A DNA stretch of 64,000 nt from Neogemmobacter tilapiae (GCF_014652215.1 NZ_BMYJ01000006.1:1-64000); one strand, 5' to 3'. Numbered from the stretch's first letter, positions 17,856-26,811 are shown. Notes: generated by a model from the letters alone, not told the origin. A program made the numbers and translations.

Positions 17856-18866
17856 CTAGCGCCCCCGCCGTCTTTCGCGGCGCGGCGCGCCATCATCATC
17901 GCCCGTCCCGTCACTTGCCGACGAAAACCCGCCCAAAGCCGCCGAAATCACCTCCAGCGACGGACGCTCTCCCTTCGGTCGCGTCTCCAGCGCCTCGCGC
18001 ATCGCCCGCAGATGGTGCGGCATCGTCCCGCAGCAGCCCCCGATGATCCGCACCCCCGCATCCCGCGCCAGCACGGCATATTCCCCCATCAATTCCGGCG
18101 TTCCGTCATAATGGATCACGCCTTCCTTGTATTTCGGAATCCCCGCATTCCCCTTTGCGATCACCGGCCGCTCTGACCCTTGCGCAAAGAACCCCAGCAC
18201 CGTCCGCATCAGATCCGACGCCCCAACCCCGCAATTCGCCCCAAAGGCAATCGGCGGATTCGGCAGCTTTTCCACCAGCTCGGCCAGCATCTGCGAGGTC
18301 GTCCCCATCATCGTCCGACCCGCCGTGTCAAAACTCATCGTCCCGCACCAGGGCATCCCCGCCAGCGCGAAAGCCTCGGCGGCCGCCTTGAACTCTTCCG
18401 GCGCGCTGATGGTTTCCACCCACAGCACATCGACGCCACCCTCTTTCAGCGCCACGGCCTGTTCGTGGAACATCTCCACCGCAATCTCATGCGTCAGCGT
18501 CCCCATCGGCTGCATGATCTCGCCCGTCGGCCCCACCGAACCCGCCACGATCACCGGACGCCCTGCCTTGTCGGCCACTTCCCGACCCAGCTCGGCCGCC
18601 GCCCGGTTCAACTCGCCCACGCGATGCTGCGACTGATGCAGTTTCAGACGGCTGGCATTGCCGCCAAAGCTGTTCGTCAGAAACAGGTCCGACCCGGCAT
18701 CCACCGCGCCCTTGTACAGCGCCAGAATATTTTCCGGCTTGTCCACGTTCCAGAATTCCGGCGGATCGCCCGCCCCCAGACCCATGTTGAACAGGTTGGT
18801 GCCCGTGGCCCCATCGGCCATGATCCAGTCGCGGGTGGAAAGCATTTTTGTCAGCGCGTCGGTCAT
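17856..18866 (-). CDS. bmt: homocysteine S-methyltransferase (betaine/MetH-domain type)
   Basis: A 336-aa zinc-dependent homocysteine S-methyltransferase of the MetH N-domain/BHMT family, which transfers a methyl group to homocysteine to give methionine. It has the N-terminal DGATGTNLFNMG motif and LTNSFGGN. The zinc cysteines are in GANCGVG near residue 210 and GGCCGTMPHH near 275. The start at 18866 gives a normal N-terminus; the longer frame upstream is not needed. No pterin or cobalamin domain is fused to it, which fits a split methionine synthase with the corrinoid protein nearby. A direct betaine-dependent reaction is the alternative. The Ser/Arg-rich tail is poorly conserved. Confidence 0.88.
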   Translation of the reverse strand: MTDALTKMLSTRDWIMADGATGTNLFNMGLGAGDPPEFWNVDKPENILALYKGAVDAGSDLFLTNSFGGNASRLKLHQSQHRVGELNRAAAELGREVADKAGRPVIVAGSVGPTGEIMQPMGTLTHEIAVEMFHEQAVALKEGGVDVLWVETISAPEEFKAAAEAFALAGMPWCGTMSFDTAGRTMMGTTSQMLAELVEKLPNPPIAFGANCGVGASDLMRTVLGFFAQGSERPVIAKGNAGIPKYKEGVIHYDGTPELMGEYAVLARDAGVRIIGGCCGTMPHHLRAMREALETRPKGERPSLEVISAALGGFSSASDGTGDDDGAPRRERRRGR

Positions 18867-19014
18867 GATGTCCTTCAATGGCAAAGGCAGGCAGGGCCCA
18901 AAGAGCCCGCCCGCAATCAGATGTCCCGTCCTGCCACGTTGGGGCCCCAAGTGCAAAGCCGGATTGCGCATGATCATCATGCGCGGCGTTTGAATTCAGC
19001 GATTCGCTAAAAAC
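18867..19014 (-). promoter_or_regulatory. structured upstream region of the homocysteine methyltransferase
   Basis: The upstream region holds GCGCATGAT-C-ATCATGCGC (18966-18984), a perfect 9-bp inverted repeat around one base, and the palindrome TTGGGGCCCCAA (18939-18950). Such symmetry suggests a repressor operator or a folded leader controlling methionine synthesis. I compared it with remembered SAM-II, SAH and SAM/SAH riboswitch outlines and could not fit one. Confidence 0.4.
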
Positions 19015-19042
19015 AAAGGGCCGCCCCGCAGGACGGCCCTTT
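19015..19042 (-). terminator. rho-independent terminator after the zeta-subunit gene
   Basis: AAAGGGCCG (19015-19023) and CGGCCCTTT (19034-19042) pair perfectly around a 10-base loop. Read on the minus strand the stem is followed by GTTTTT, giving the U-run needed to end the DUF1476 transcript that stops at 19062. Confidence 0.85.
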
Positions 19043-19061
19043 GCCTGTCCTGTCAAGGGAA

Positions 19062-19376
19062 TCAGACTTCGTTCATCAACTGGGCTTTCGCCTCGATCAG
19101 CAGTTCCGCCAGTTTCGCGCGGATCGCCTCGACACCCGCCTTGTCGCCCAGATCGGCGGCCAGCTTGCGTACGACATCCTCGGCCCCGGCTTCCTCGAAA
19201 TCGGCCTGAACCACGCTCATCGCGTAATCCGTGGCCGCATCGCCCGATTTGCCCAACAGGCCCGCGGCCCAAAGCCCGGCCAGCTTGTTGCGCCGCGCCT
19301 CGGCCTTGAATTGCATTTCGGCGTCATGCGCGAATTTGTTTTCGAATGCGTTTTCGCGGTCGTCGAAGGTGGTCAT
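19062..19376 (-). CDS. DUF1476, zeta-type inhibitor of the F1-ATPase
   Basis: The 104-aa helical protein starts [20 protein letters not shown] and continues with [20 protein letters not shown]. This is close to the zeta subunit described for the Paracoccus denitrificans ATP synthase (DUF1476). That protein blocks ATP hydrolysis by inserting its N-terminal region into F1. The start at 19376 has the family N-terminus; a methionine seven codons earlier is less likely. It is a stand-alone gene with its own terminator, divergent from purC. Confidence 0.88.
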   Translation of the reverse strand: MTTFDDRENAFENKFAHDAEMQFKAEARRNKLAGLWAAGLLGKSGDAATDYAMSVVQADFEEAGAEDVVRKLAADLGDKAGVEAIRAKLAELLIEAKAQLMNEV

Positions 19377-19543
19377 GGGCTTTTCCCCTGCTAACACTTT
19401 CCCCCCATATGCCTATCGCGCGCGGTTTGGGCAAGGGTCATGGTCTGCTGTTCTTGCGACCACCCGCGCCTTGGCGTATAGGCCGCAGCAAGGGGCAGGC
19501 CCATCAGGGCAACGGCCTGCCCGTCCTTTCAGCCGGAGCGGGC

Positions 19544-20308
19544 ATGGCACGTCGCAAGAAGGTCTACGAAGGCAAGGCGAAAATCCTGTATGAAGGGCCG
19601 GAACCCGGAACCCTGATCCAGTATTTCAAGGATGACGGCGGCCTTGTCGTGGCCAATGCGCAGCCCGCGCAGGGCCAGACCGAAGGCAAGGGCGTGTTGA
19701 ACAACCGCCTGTCGGAATTCTTCATGTCGGGGCTGAACAGCATCGGCGTTCCCACGCATTTCATCCGCCGCCTGAACATGCGCGAACAACTGGTCCGCAT
19801 GGCCGAAATCGTCCCGGTCGAGGTGGTCGTTCGCAACTTTGCAGCGGGCGAAATGTCGCGCCGTCTGGGCATCCCCGAAGGCACGCCTTTGCCGCGCCCG
19901 ATCGTCGAATATTACTACAAGGATGACAAACTCGGCAGCCCGATGGTGTCCGAGGAACATGTCATCGCCTTTGGCTGGGCCAGCCAGCAGGATCTGGACG
20001 ACATGATCGCCTTGGCTTTGCGGGTGAATGACTTCCTGTCAGGCGTCATGCTGGGCGTTGGCATCCGTCTGGCCGATTTCCGCATCGAGGTGGGCCGCAT
20101 CTGGGAAGGCGACTATATGCGCCTGATCGTGGCGGATGAAATCAGCCCCGATTCCTGCCGCCTGTGGGATATGCGCGGCAACGAAGGGGCCGACGGCCAG
20201 GTCCGCGAACCGGGGCCCTTGCCCGATGTCTATACCGAACTGGCGCGGCGTCTGGGGGTTCTGCCCTCGAACGTGACCCATGCGCTGAAACCGACTCTGA
20301 TCAACTGA
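19544..20308 (+). CDS. purC: PurC, SAICAR synthetase
   Basis: PurC ligates aspartate to CAIR using ATP in purine synthesis. The 254-aa product has the opening [18 protein letters not shown], the central [22 protein letters not shown], the VEYYYKDD motif and [12 protein letters not shown] near residue 190. All are conserved in the family. The ATG at 19544 has GGAGCG upstream; the much longer frame starting at 19346 is rejected since it overlaps the divergent zeta gene. purS follows 12 bases downstream and purQ after that, a usual cluster for this class. Confidence 0.97.
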   Translation: MARRKKVYEGKAKILYEGPEPGTLIQYFKDDGGLVVANAQPAQGQTEGKGVLNNRLSEFFMSGLNSIGVPTHFIRRLNMREQLVRMAEIVPVEVVVRNFAAGEMSRRLGIPEGTPLPRPIVEYYYKDDKLGSPMVSEEHVIAFGWASQQDLDDMIALALRVNDFLSGVMLGVGIRLADFRIEVGRIWEGDYMRLIVADEISPDSCRLWDMRGNEGADGQVREPGPLPDVYTELARRLGVLPSNVTHALKPTLIN

Positions 20309-20320
20309 AAGGCCGCACCG

Positions 20321-20560
20321 ATGAAGGCGATTGTCCATGTGATGCTGAAGGACGGGGTTCTCGACCCGCAGGGCGAGGCGGTGCGTCACGCGCTGGGTTC
20401 CTTGGGCTTTGGCGGGGTGCAGGCCGTGCGGCAGGGCAAGGTGATCGAACTCGATCTCACCGCCACCGACAAAACGGCGGCCGAGGCCGAGGTGAAAGCC
20501 ATGTGCGACAAGCTTTTGGCCAACACCGTGATCGAAAAATACACTGTCGAAATCGCCTGA
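20321..20560 (+). CDS. purS: PurS, FGAM synthase subunit
   Basis: This 79-aa protein is the small structural subunit of the three-part FGAM synthase (PurL-PurQ-PurS), which uses glutamine to amidate FGAR. It starts MKAIVHVMLKDGVLDPQGEAV and contains LGFGGVQAVRQGK and the LLANTVIEKY terminal region, all characteristic of PurS. Start and spacing (12 bases after purC, 18 before purQ) support co-translation. The synthetase subunit purL is not in this window. Confidence 0.95.
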   Translation: MKAIVHVMLKDGVLDPQGEAVRHALGSLGFGGVQAVRQGKVIELDLTATDKTAAEAEVKAMCDKLLANTVIEKYTVEIA

Positions 20561-20578
20561 TCTGCCAAGGGGAACGCC

Positions 20579-21247
20579 ATGAAAGCCGCCATCATCACCT
20601 TTCCGGGATCGAACTGCGACCGCGATCTGGCGCAGGCCTTTGAACGGGCAGGGGCCGATGTTGTCCGTGTCTGGCACAAAGACAGCGCGCTGCCCGCAGG
20701 CACCGATGTTGTGGGTGTGCCCGGCGGCTTTTCCTTTGGCGATTACCTGCGCTGCGGGGCCATTGCCGCGCAATCGCCGATCAGCACCGCCGTCCGCGCC
20801 CATGCCGCGCGTGGTGGCTATGTCTTGGGCATCTGCAACGGCTTTCAGGTTCTGACCGAAATGGGCCTGCTGCCGGGGGCTTTGATGCGCAATGCGGGCC
20901 TGAAATTCATGTGCAAGACGGTGGGTCTCAAGGTCGCCATGACCGACAGCGCCTATACCTCGGGCTATGTGCTGGGCCAGACCATTCAGGTGCCCATCGC
21001 CCACCATGACGGCAATTACACCGTCGATGCCGAAACCCTTGCCCTGATCGAAGGCGATGGCCGCGTCGCCTTCCGCTATGCCGAAAATCCCAATGGCTCC
21101 ATGGGCGACATTGCCGGTGTTCTTTCGGAAAACCGCCGCGTGCTGGGCATGATGCCCCATCCCGAACGCGTTGTGGATCCGCTGAACGGCGGCACCGATG
21201 GCCAGCCGCTGTTTCAGGGCCTGATCGGCAATATGGCGCTGGCCTAA
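20579..21247 (+). CDS. purQ: PurQ, FGAM synthase glutaminase subunit
   Basis: PurQ is the class I glutamine amidotransferase that releases ammonia for PurL. The 222-aa product shows the N-terminal [10 protein letters not shown] and [15 protein letters not shown]. The nucleophile is in [10 protein letters not shown] (Cys about residue 86), and the catalytic His/Glu are in [11 protein letters not shown] near the C-terminus. It follows purS closely, with a GGGGAACGCC leader that provides a weak ribosome-binding site. Confidence 0.97.
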   Translation: MKAAIITFPGSNCDRDLAQAFERAGADVVRVWHKDSALPAGTDVVGVPGGFSFGDYLRCGAIAAQSPISTAVRAHAARGGYVLGICNGFQVLTEMGLLPGALMRNAGLKFMCKTVGLKVAMTDSAYTSGYVLGQTIQVPIAHHDGNYTVDAETLALIEGDGRVAFRYAENPNGSMGDIAGVLSENRRVLGMMPHPERVVDPLNGGTDGQPLFQGLIGNMALA

Positions 21248-21293
21248 GGGCCTTTTGCTTGGCATTGCCGTGACCCCGGCCTAAATTCCGCCC

Positions 21294-23063
21294 ATGGCAG
21301 AGGCCGATGCACAGATAACCCCCACCGGGACCGAAGACAGCGGCACAACCGGCTGGCGCGTCAAGCTGGCCGTCGCCTTGCTTGTTCTGCTCGCCATTGC
21401 CACCGTCGCCGTCACCAACCGCTGGCTTTCCGACCGTTTCACCGAAACCACCCGCCAACGCGCCGAACTCCGCTTGGCACTTTACTCCGGCAACATGGTC
21501 TCGGAATTGCAGCGGACCGCCGTTCTGCCCCTTTTGCTCGCCAATGACCCCGAACTCATTGGCGCCCTGCGTGGCCGCGATTTTTCCCGCACCTCTGCCC
21601 GCCTCATTGCCTTTCAGGAAGAACTCGGCACCGCCTCCATCCTCCTTCTCGATGCCGATGGCCGCACCGTTTCCGCCACTGACCGCAATGTCCTCGGCCA
21701 GATGCTCAACGCCACCCCCGCCTTTGTCCAGGGCCTCCGCTCCCCCGACACCGCCTTTGCCATCAACCCCCGCGAAGGCGCTGGCTTTGACTTCACCTAT
21801 TCCCGCGCCATCCGCGCCGACAACCAGATCCAGGGCGTCGTCGTCGTCTCCGCCGACCTGTCCAAATTCGAACGTGCCTGGGCTGGCCTGCTCGATGCCG
21901 TCATGGTCGTTGACACCGACGACCGCGTTCTCTTGGCCACCGAACCCCGCTGGCGTGGCCTTTCCCAAGACGAGGCGCTGGAGGTCCAAGCCCCCACCAC
22001 CGCCATCGGCCGCGCCCTTCGCCTCACCGCCGACTGGGCCAACGAACCCCCCGATGCCTATCTTCGTGGCGAGGCGGTCATGCAGACCGAAAGCCCCGTC
22101 GCCTTTCAGGGCTGGAAGATGGTCACCTTCACCGCCTATGATTCCGTCCGCGAAAAGGTCAACGGCATCCTTGCCCTTGAAATCATGGGCTTTGCCATCC
22201 TTCTTGCCGTCTCCTTCTTCTTCCTCTCCCGCAAGGCCTGGTCCCAGACCATGTCCTTCCAGCGCGAATCCCTTGAACTCCGCCGCCTCAACGCCCGCCT
22301 CCAGCGCGAAATCGCCGAACGCGAACGCGTCCAGAAAGACCTCGCCACCGCCGAACTCACCCTTGCCCAATCCTCCAAACTCGCCGCCTTGGGCGAAATG
22401 TCCGCTGCTGTCAGCCACGAACTCAACCAACCCCTCGCCGCCATGAAAACCTATCTCGCCGGCGCCCGCCTTCTTCTTCAACGCAAACGCCCCGAGGAAG
22501 CCCTCTCCTCCTTCCAGCGCATCGACGACCTTATCGAACGCATGGGCGCCATCACCCGCCAGCTCAAATCCTATGCCCGCAAGGGCGGCGAGGCTTTTGA
22601 ACCCGTCGATCTGCGCAATTGCGTCTCTTCCGCCCTGTCGATGATGGAACCGCAATTGAAACTCCGCGTTGTCCGCATCACCCGCACCATTCCCCGCCAG
22701 CCCGTCATGGTCATGGCCGACCGGCTGCGCTTAGAACAGGTGATCATCAATTTGCTGCGAAACGGCATCGACGCGACCCAAGGCCTCGCCCAACCCCAGA
22801 TCGACATCACCTTGTCGGCAGGCGAAACCGCCGTGCTGGCGGTGCGCGACAACGGCCACGGGATCAAGGATTTGGAGAATCTCTTCGAGCCGTTCTATAC
22901 GACAAAGAAACCGGGCGAGGGGGTCGGTCTCGGACTGGCCATTTCGTCAGGAATTGTCACCGATCTGGGCGGTCGCCTGACCGCCCGGAATGGTGAAGGT
23001 GGGGGCGCGGTGTTTGAGGTGCAATTGCCCCTTTTGACCGCCGACGCAGAAGCTGCGCAATAG
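21294..23063 (+). CDS. dctB: DctB-like sensor histidine kinase
   Basis: A 589-aa membrane histidine kinase. Membrane helices lie at about 25-45 and 290-312, with a periplasmic double PAS-like sensor between them. A coiled-coil linker precedes the HisKA domain. The phospho-acceptor motif is SHELNQPLAAMKTYLAGAR near residue 380, typical of DctB. The ATPase domain has NLLRNGIDATQ, DNGHGIKDLENLFEPFYTTK and GVGLGLAIS. DctB proteins sense C4-dicarboxylates and phosphorylate DctD. The partner follows after ten bases, but no dctP/Q/M transporter is nearby, so the ligand is uncertain. Confidence 0.88.
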   Translation: MAEADAQITPTGTEDSGTTGWRVKLAVALLVLLAIATVAVTNRWLSDRFTETTRQRAELRLALYSGNMVSELQRTAVLPLLLANDPELIGALRGRDFSRTSARLIAFQEELGTASILLLDADGRTVSATDRNVLGQMLNATPAFVQGLRSPDTAFAINPREGAGFDFTYSRAIRADNQIQGVVVVSADLSKFERAWAGLLDAVMVVDTDDRVLLATEPRWRGLSQDEALEVQAPTTAIGRALRLTADWANEPPDAYLRGEAVMQTESPVAFQGWKMVTFTAYDSVREKVNGILALEIMGFAILLAVSFFFLSRKAWSQTMSFQRESLELRRLNARLQREIAERERVQKDLATAELTLAQSSKLAALGEMSAAVSHELNQPLAAMKTYLAGARLLLQRKRPEEALSSFQRIDDLIERMGAITRQLKSYARKGGEAFEPVDLRNCVSSALSMMEPQLKLRVVRITRTIPRQPVMVMADRLRLEQVIINLLRNGIDATQGLAQPQIDITLSAGETAVLAVRDNGHGIKDLENLFEPFYTTKKPGEGVGLGLAISSGIVTDLGGRLTARNGEGGGAVFEVQLPLLTADAEAAQ

Positions 23064-23073
23064 GAAGAATAAT

Positions 23074-24402
23074 ATGACCCGAGCAATGAAAGTGGCCATC
23101 GTCGATGACGAAGCCGATATGCGCCAATCCATCAGCCAATGGCTGGCGCTTTCCGGTTTCGACACCGTCACCTATGCCTCTGCCGAAGAGGCGCTGGCCG
23201 GGCTGGGGCAGGAATTCCCCGGCGTCATCGTCAGCGACATCCGCATGCCCGGCATGGATGGCATGGCCTTTCTGAAACGCCTGATGAGCCAGGATTCCGG
23301 CCTGCCCGTCATCATGATCACCGGCCACGGCGATGTGCCCATGGCGGTGGAGGCGATGCGCATCGGCGCCTATGATTTTCTGGAAAAGCCCTTCAACCCC
23401 GACCGCATGACCGAACTGGCGAAAAAGGCCACCAATGCCCGCCGCATGACGCTGGATGCCCGCGCGCTCCGCCGCGAACTCTCGGACGGCTCTACCCTGA
23501 TGAAGAAACTCATCGGCGGCTCACCAGCCATGGAACGCTTGCGCGAAGACATCCTCGATCTGGGGCAGGCCGATAGCCATGTGCTGATCGACGGCGAAAC
23601 CGGCACCGGCAAAACGCTTGTGGCCCATGCCCTGCACGCCGTCGGCCCCCGCGCGTCGAAGAAATTCGTCAGCGTGTCCTGCGCGGCGTGGAGCGAGGAT
23701 CAACTGGGCGCGAAACTCTTCGGCCCCGCCGAGGACGGCGCCATTCCCCTGATCGAAGAGGCCCGCGGCGGCACGCTCTGCCTTGAGGATATCGAGGCAC
23801 TGAGTCATGGGTTGCAGGCCCGCCTGCTGACGTTGATCAACGAACAGGGCACCCCGCCCGAAACCCGCATCATCGCCATCTGCAACCAGCATTCCCCCGA
23901 TCAAAAGCTGGAAGATGTGCTGCGCCCTGACCTGTTCTATCGGCTGGGGGCCATGACCATCGTCCTGCCGCCGCTGCGCCAGCGGGGCGAGGATATCCTG
24001 ACCCTGTTCACGCGGCTTTCCGAACAATTCGCCGAAGAATACGGCTGCGACGCGCCGCAGGTGACAGCCCAAGAGGCCGCCCAACTGCTGCAAGCCCCTT
24101 GGCCGGGCAACGTGCGGCAATTGGTTAACATCGCCGAACGCGCCGTCTTGCAGAACCGCCGGGGGTCCGGCTCCATCGCTTCGCTTTTGATGGCCGACAA
24201 CGACAGCGCCAGCCCCGCCCTGACGACCGAAGGCAAACCCTTGAAGGACTATGTCGAGGCTTTTGAGCGGATGCTGATCGACAACACCATGCGCCGCCAC
24301 AAGGGTTCCATCGTCGCGGTGATGGAGGAACTCTGCCTGCCCCGCCGGACCCTGAACGAAAAGATGGCGAAATACGGGTTGCAACGCGCGGATTACGTCT
24401 GA
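23074..24402 (+). CDS. dctD: DctD-like NtrC-family regulator lacking GAFTGA
   Basis: A 442-aa response regulator with a receiver domain (VIVSDIRMPGMDG with the phospho-aspartate near residue 54; the lysine region is LEKPFNP), an AAA+ domain (Walker A GETGTGKT near 174) and a C-terminal Fis-type helix-turn-helix ending RRTLNEKMAKYGL. The AAA+ domain is unusual. Where family members read ESELFGHEKGAFTGA, this one reads GAKLFGPAEDGAIPL, and Walker B is LCLEDIE instead of LFLDEI. GAFTGA contacts sigma54, so activation of a sigma54 promoter is unlikely. Known Rhodobacter NtrC and HupR also lack it and work with sigma70. The stop TGA is also the first three bases of a repeat element. Confidence 0.88.
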   Translation: MTRAMKVAIVDDEADMRQSISQWLALSGFDTVTYASAEEALAGLGQEFPGVIVSDIRMPGMDGMAFLKRLMSQDSGLPVIMITGHGDVPMAVEAMRIGAYDFLEKPFNPDRMTELAKKATNARRMTLDARALRRELSDGSTLMKKLIGGSPAMERLREDILDLGQADSHVLIDGETGTGKTLVAHALHAVGPRASKKFVSVSCAAWSEDQLGAKLFGPAEDGAIPLIEEARGGTLCLEDIEALSHGLQARLLTLINEQGTPPETRIIAICNQHSPDQKLEDVLRPDLFYRLGAMTIVLPPLRQRGEDILTLFTRLSEQFAEEYGCDAPQVTAQEAAQLLQAPWPGNVRQLVNIAERAVLQNRRGSGSIASLLMADNDSASPALTTEGKPLKDYVEAFERMLIDNTMRRHKGSIVAVMEELCLPRRTLNEKMAKYGLQRADYV

Positions 24403-24517
24403 TCCAGAACGACCTCGGGGGGCATCGAGCCCCCACTTGGTCGGCTGCTGCGCAGCAGGGGGGCAGCCGCCCCCCGCGCTGCGCGCTCCCCCCGAGGTAT
24501 TTGGCGCAAGATGAAAG
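24400..24517 (+). repeat. stop-codon-linked intergenic repeat, copy 1 (forward)
   Basis: The element starts at TGATCCAG, whose TGA is the dctD stop, and ends AGGTATTTGGCGCAAGATG then AAAGG. The middle is diverged from the other copies and contains its own CCCCCC/GGGGGG hairpins. Copies at 49959, 52075 and 58612 start the same way. Confidence 0.75.
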
Positions 24518-24519
24518 GG

Positions 24520-24622
24520 CTTTCATCTTGCCATAAATACCTGGGGGTATGAGCGAAGCGAATAGGGGGCAAAGCCCCCTCGAATGCATAGGCTTATGGC
24601 CAAAGGCCATGCCGCTGGATCC
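24520..24622 (-). repeat. stop-codon-linked intergenic repeat, copy 2 (inverted)
   Basis: Read on the minus strand this copy runs GGATCCAGCGGCATGGCC ... GAGGGGGCTTTGCCCCCTA ... AGGTATTTATGGCAAGATG. It is therefore the reverse complement of the forward copies and is nearly complete. Its end faces copy 1 with two bases between them, forming a long inverted repeat (24495-24517 against 24520-24542). Confidence 0.8.
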
Positions 24623-24765
24623 AACGGTCACGCCGTCCTGACTGTTGACAGACTCGGACGCTATTCCTTAAAAAGAATGCATTGTGCTGGTTTTTCAGTC
24701 CTGATTTTTCGTCACCGGGTTTTCCGGTGCATCACCTTCAACTTTGCAAGAAAGCGAGGCTTTTC
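24623..24765 (+). promoter_or_regulatory. leader of the first RTX gene with a candidate promoter
   Basis: TTGACA (24645-24650) is followed after 17 bases by TTAAAA (24668-24673), about 95 bases before the RTX start. This region is clearly more A/T-rich than its surroundings. The -35 is perfect; the -10 matches only half of the consensus. Confidence 0.4.
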
Positions 24766-26754
24766 ATGGCATTTGTTATTGGTAACCCATGGGCAGAATC
24801 CCTGACTGGAACCGCCCTTTCCGACATCATCCTCGGCTTGGGCGGGAATGACTATATCACCGCTTTGGATGGCGACGATATCCTCGACGGTGGCGAAGGG
24901 GATGACCAGATTTATGGCGGCAACGGCAATGACACCTTCCTGATCGGGGCCAATCCCGGCAATGACTATCTGATGGGCGATGCGGGGCAGGATACGCTTG
25001 ATCTGCGCGGCTTTGGCGGCGCGATGGGGGTGACGCTCGACCTGCAACAGTCGGTGGCCTATCTTTACGGAACGGTGTCGCCGAACGTGTTGCAATATCA
25101 CGGTTTTGAATCGGCCTATGGCACGCGGCTGGCCGATGTTTTGCTGGGCACCGTCGGGGCGAATGTTCTGGGCGGACTGGAGGGTGACGACCGGCTGGAG
25201 GGACGGGCGGGCAATGACCGGCTTCTGGGCGGTGTGGGTCAGGACAGGCTGCTGGGCGGCGATGGCGATGATACGCTGGAAGGCGGCGAAGGGGCCGATC
25301 AGATTGACGGTGGGGCAGGGCGTGATCTGTTGACCTATGCCTTTTCCACCGCCGGGGTGCGGGTGGTGCTGTCGCGGGGCACCGGCCAGTTTGGTGAGGC
25401 CGAGGGCGACGCGATCAAGGGCATCGAGCTGGTGGAAGGCTCGCATTACGACGACAGTTTGGTCGGTTCTTCTGCGGCGGAAACACTGTTCGGCGGGCAG
25501 GGGCATGACAGCCTTATGGGGCAGGACGGGGCCGACGATCTTCAGGGCGGGGCAGGGGAGGATACTCTGGATGGCGGCAAAGGCAATGACCGGGCCTTGG
25601 GCGGTGACGGTCACGATCTGATCCGTGGTGGGGCCGGGGCCGATAGGCTTTATGGTCTGGCCGGGGCGGATACGATCGACGGGGGGGAGGAGGATGATTT
25701 CATCGATGGGGGTGAAGGAAGCGATGTTTTGTCCGGCGGGCTGGGTGTGGATACCCTCTCCTACCAATCCTCCCGCGGCGGGGTTTCCGTTGATCTGACC
25801 ACCGGCCGCGCCGACAATGGCCCCTATGGCCAAGACCGCATCGCGGGCTTTGAAATTGTCGTGGGCTCGGTCTGGAACGACCGTTTCCAAGGCGATGCTG
25901 CCGACAACCGCTTTGACGGCGATCTGGGCGATGATCTGGCCCAAGGGGCCGCTGGCAACGATCAGCTTTATGGCGGCGATGGGCAGGACACCCTTGACGG
26001 CGGCGATGGCGATGATCTGCACGATGGCGGCACGGGCCATGACCTTTTCCTTGGCAGCGAAGGCTCCGACACCATCCATGGGGGCGACGGCCTCGACACC
26101 GTGTCCTATCAAGACAGCCACGCCGCCGTCTGGCTCTCCCTCGGTTCCGGCCAAGCCTGGTTCGGCACCGCCAATGGCGACAGCCTTTCCCTTGTCGAAA
26201 ACGCCGTGGGTTCCGCCTACAACGACACCCTTCTCGGCTCCTCCGCCCACAACACCCTCGACGGCGGCAAGGGCGATGACCACCTCTCCTCTGGCGAGGG
26301 CGAAGACCTTCTGATCGGCGCCGATGGCAACGACTGGCTCGAATCCGGCCGCGATTCCGATACCCTTCACGGCGGCACCGGCACCAACACCCTCCTAGGC
26401 GATGACGGCAAAGACCTCCTCATCTCCCAAGGCACCCAAGACATCCTCACCGGCGGTGCCCACCAAGACACCTTCCAATTCCTCCAACACGATCCCAAAG
26501 ACCCCCCCCAATGGGCCACCATCACCGATTTCACCACCGGTGAAGACACCATCGACCTCACCCACTTCCACCTAAGATGGATCGGCACCGACCCCTTCAA
26601 ACCCGACGCCGGCCCCCTTGTCCGCATCACCGACGACGGCCGCGATGTCTTTGTTGAACTTGACCTTGATGGCGACACCAACCCTGACGCCATCATCACC
26701 CTTCAGGGCCTTTCCTCCGCCCAAAACCTCTCCCTTTCCGATTTCCTCCTTTAA
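24766..26754 (+). CDS. RTX (hemolysin-type calcium-binding) protein 1
   Basis: A 662-aa secreted-type protein built largely from glycine-rich nonapeptides GGxGxDxxx (for example GGNGNDTFL, GGDGDDTLEG, GGEGADQID). Each repeat binds calcium in a beta-roll. At least four spacer modules interrupt them with the pattern L-(S/T)-Y-x5-GV-x-(V/L)-x-L followed about 25 residues later by VxGSxxxD. The last 90 residues (FQFLQHDP ... ITDFTTGEDTIDLTHF) resemble the serralysin-like C-terminal region that carries a type I secretion signal. No catalytic domain is seen, and no type I exporter genes are in the window. Codon choice changes abruptly near 25755, from G-rich to C-rich. Confidence 0.88.
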   Translation: MAFVIGNPWAESLTGTALSDIILGLGGNDYITALDGDDILDGGEGDDQIYGGNGNDTFLIGANPGNDYLMGDAGQDTLDLRGFGGAMGVTLDLQQSVAYLYGTVSPNVLQYHGFESAYGTRLADVLLGTVGANVLGGLEGDDRLEGRAGNDRLLGGVGQDRLLGGDGDDTLEGGEGADQIDGGAGRDLLTYAFSTAGVRVVLSRGTGQFGEAEGDAIKGIELVEGSHYDDSLVGSSAAETLFGGQGHDSLMGQDGADDLQGGAGEDTLDGGKGNDRALGGDGHDLIRGGAGADRLYGLAGADTIDGGEEDDFIDGGEGSDVLSGGLGVDTLSYQSSRGGVSVDLTTGRADNGPYGQDRIAGFEIVVGSVWNDRFQGDAADNRFDGDLGDDLAQGAAGNDQLYGGDGQDTLDGGDGDDLHDGGTGHDLFLGSEGSDTIHGGDGLDTVSYQDSHAAVWLSLGSGQAWFGTANGDSLSLVENAVGSAYNDTLLGSSAHNTLDGGKGDDHLSSGEGEDLLIGADGNDWLESGRDSDTLHGGTGTNTLLGDDGKDLLISQGTQDILTGGAHQDTFQFLQHDPKDPPQWATITDFTTGEDTIDLTHFHLRWIGTDPFKPDAGPLVRITDDGRDVFVELDLDGDTNPDAIITLQGLSSAQNLSLSDFLL

Positions 26755-26811
26755 CCCCTTGCATCCCGACCCCCGAACCCCTTTGCTTTACCCAAAGCCA
26801 AGGGGTTCGCC

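Noticed and set aside
18867-19014. SAM or SAH riboswitch in the methyltransferase leader
   Set aside because: The conserved core sequences of SAM-II, SAM/SAH and SAH classes could not be placed; only symmetric elements are seen.
24890-26450. DNA satellite or CRISPR-like repeats in the RTX gene
   Set aside because: The periodicity follows codons for GGxGxD nonapeptides, with varied third positions and no fixed spacer pattern.
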